Below, one piece after another: positions 25,406-26,598 of a stretch of 26,598 bases of DNA (the first letter of the stretch is position 1; the number at the start of each line of letters is the position of its first letter). The notes under the pieces were generated by a model, which had not been told where the DNA came from, did not search any database, and was given only the letters and a program-made list of their open reading frames with translations. Origin of the DNA: Chrysochromulina parva (Eukaryota; Haptophyta; Prymnesiales; Chrysochromulinaceae); NCBI GenBank assembly GCA_002887195.1, contig PJAB01000441.1, positions 1-26,598 on the forward strand, given 5' to 3'. A program made the translations under genes and the position numbers.

Positions 25406-25441
25406 GTGAGTGAGTGAGTGAGTGAGTGAGTGAGTGAGTGA
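25406..25441 (+). repeat. (GTGA)9 microsatellite
   Basis: Nine exact GTGA units run from 25406 to 25441. On the minus strand the tract is a pyrimidine-rich TCAC array followed by CACAG, which would also make a good polypyrimidine tract and 3' splice site for the coiled-coil gene. On the plus strand it marks the exact left border of the RNase H frame. Confidence 0.97.
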
Positions 25442-26598
25442 GCAAAGAGGCCATCATCGACATCGCCACCAAGTACGAGAACGCGTGGGAGCATGAGAGG
25501 GAAACGTCGCCAAGGGACCTTGTCAAGTACCTCAAAACAGGAAGCCTGCACACCGCCGCCGAATGCATCGCCGCGCTCCAGGAATCTGACCTACGCGGTA
25601 CTCAGGCCCGTTCGTTCGCAGAGCACCTGCAACAGCTGGACGCGAGCGGTACGAGACCTGATCTCAAGGAACGGCACGGAGCGCTTGACGATGAGGCGAC
25701 CGCAAGAGCGATCATTGCCACTACCGAGGAGCTCATCGGCACGTGGGCGCCGAGTCAATGGCACGCGGGAGAGTCACCGGCGGAGACCCAGCTGGTACAA
25801 GACCGTACCCGCCTTCAGCGCAACTGGCGCCGACCAAGGAGGCAAACGTACGTTCGGGGCGGCATCGACGACCGAGGGAAGCACACACTCTCCCTCGAGC
25901 CCTCGAAGCAGGACAAGGCGCACGCTCGACGATTCTTCATGCCTCTCAACCCGTACTCGCACGCAGACTCGTGCTACAGGGCGGTCAACGCAACGGGCGG
26001 TCTCCTCTTCAAGAACTCGACGAGCATCTATGACTGCATCAACCCCCTGGTATGCTGCACGCCTCTCCTTGCCATATTTACCCGCGTACGCAACCTCGAA
26101 GACGGCACAGGTATCAAGGTCGTCGACTGGACGGGGGAGGAGATTACGGTCAAGATCCTTGACAAGGAGAAAATCAAGATGAACGCCGACCAAGACCGCG
26201 AACTTCTTCGACGACTCGCCCCAATGGAAGACCAGCGCAAGTACACGGCGGTGTGGTTCGGAGACGGCGGGCGGAAGGGCGCCGACGGGGCACCGGACAG
26301 GCGCGTCTCTTGGGGCGCTGTCGTCGTATGGAAATCGTGCGGCACGATGATGCGCAACTACCACCTTGGCGCGCTGCATCCCGAGTGCGACATCCAACAC
26401 GGGGAGCTCATGCAGATCTACAAGTCCACGGAGTTTTGCATCGAGCAGCTTCGACAAGGAGAAACGGTACGGATGCTATGCGGCTCTGACTCCCAAACCT
26501 GCGCAGATGACGTCGAGGCAGCACGATCGGCACGGAACCACCGAGACTTGCACGACTACGATGCGAGCATCATGGTCGAGACTATCGTCCACAACATC
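25442..26598 (+). CDS. Partial open frame with RNase H domain, probable retroelement, runs off the right edge
   Basis: Read in the frame beginning AGC at 25441, about 385 codons to the window end contain no stop. The frame is blocked upstream by TGA inside the microsatellite, and the first in-frame ATG is only at 25939, so the left part is a 5'-truncated copy or an exon. The N-terminal part is unassigned (TKYENAWEHERETSPRDLVK, then FFMPLNPYSHADSCYRAV). From 26239 an RNase H fold follows: KYTAVWFGDGGRKG, WGAVVVW, YHLGALHP, QHGELMQIYKSTEF and LCGSDSQTCADDVEAAR. The acidic residues at 26263-26265 (D), 26404-26406 (E) and 26488-26490 (D) fit the catalytic D-E-D of type I RNase H. Retrotransposons carry this domain after a reverse transcriptase, which is not seen here. 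A domesticated RNase H gene is the alternative. Confidence 0.68.

Noticed and set aside
25774..26457. 227-codon minus-strand frame at the right edge
   Set aside because: The plus-strand frame here encodes an RNase H fold with all acidic residues; the minus frame shows no family pattern.
1..26598. CRISPR array, prophage or bacterial operon
   Set aside because: No regularly spaced repeats with unique spacers, no phage genes and no ribosome-binding sites. Introns and eukaryotic domains show nuclear eukaryotic DNA.

Overview
The window reads as nuclear DNA of a GC-rich eukaryotic alga. A haptophyte is my best guess, but no rRNA, organelle gene or species marker here proves it. The eukaryotic signs are short spliceosomal introns (68-135 bp, one apparently GC-AG), a SKI8/WDR61 homologue, SPRY and DEK_C-like domains, organelle or secretory N-termini, a Mut-7-type exonuclease, and no operons or Shine-Dalgarno sites. 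Genes are densely packed and mostly arranged as divergent or convergent pairs, with promoters of about 100-180 bp. GC richness produces many long antisense shadow frames, which I left out.

Layout, left to right. 1-448 is a 30-bp tandem repeat plus non-coding flank. 449-1360 (-) is a SKI8/WDR61 WD40 protein, divergent from 1474-2865 (+), a DEK_C-like/ankyrin protein with one intron. 3284-about 6272 (-) is a four-exon gene for a large Cys-rich, PPC-like repeat membrane or secreted protein, assembled here from three separate reading frames. 6382-7212 (+) is a secreted METTL24-like protein. 7504-13479 (+) is a protein of about 1991 aa joining DUF1853-like, DEDDy exonuclease, YbaK-type deacylase and Mut7-C/zinc-ribbon modules. 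13794-16376 (-) is a lipase of the staphylococcal/Geobacillus type with a very large insertion. 16462-17277 (-) is a SPRY protein, divergent from 17453-18448 (+), an FkbM methyltransferase. 18711-19853 (+) is an organellar EngB/YihA GTPase. 20230-22155 (+) is a secreted C39-like peptidase/aldo-keto reductase fusion. 22635-23158 (+) is a small two-exon single-pass membrane protein. 23751-25331 (-) is a long coiled-coil protein. 25442 to the right edge (+) is an open frame with an RNase H fold, probably a retroelement, abutting a (GTGA)9 microsatellite.

The genes are mostly unrelated housekeeping and secretory functions and form no single pathway. The SKI8 homologue and the multi-nuclease protein both concern RNA turnover, but nothing in the layout links them. 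The two strongest novelties are the four-module nuclease/deacylase protein and the C39-AKR fusion. A third theme is recurrent short tandem duplication: inside introns (43 bp x2, 38 bp x2, 12 bp x4, 10 bp x2), sometimes copying the 3' splice site, and in frame inside exons (39, 39 and 42 bp).
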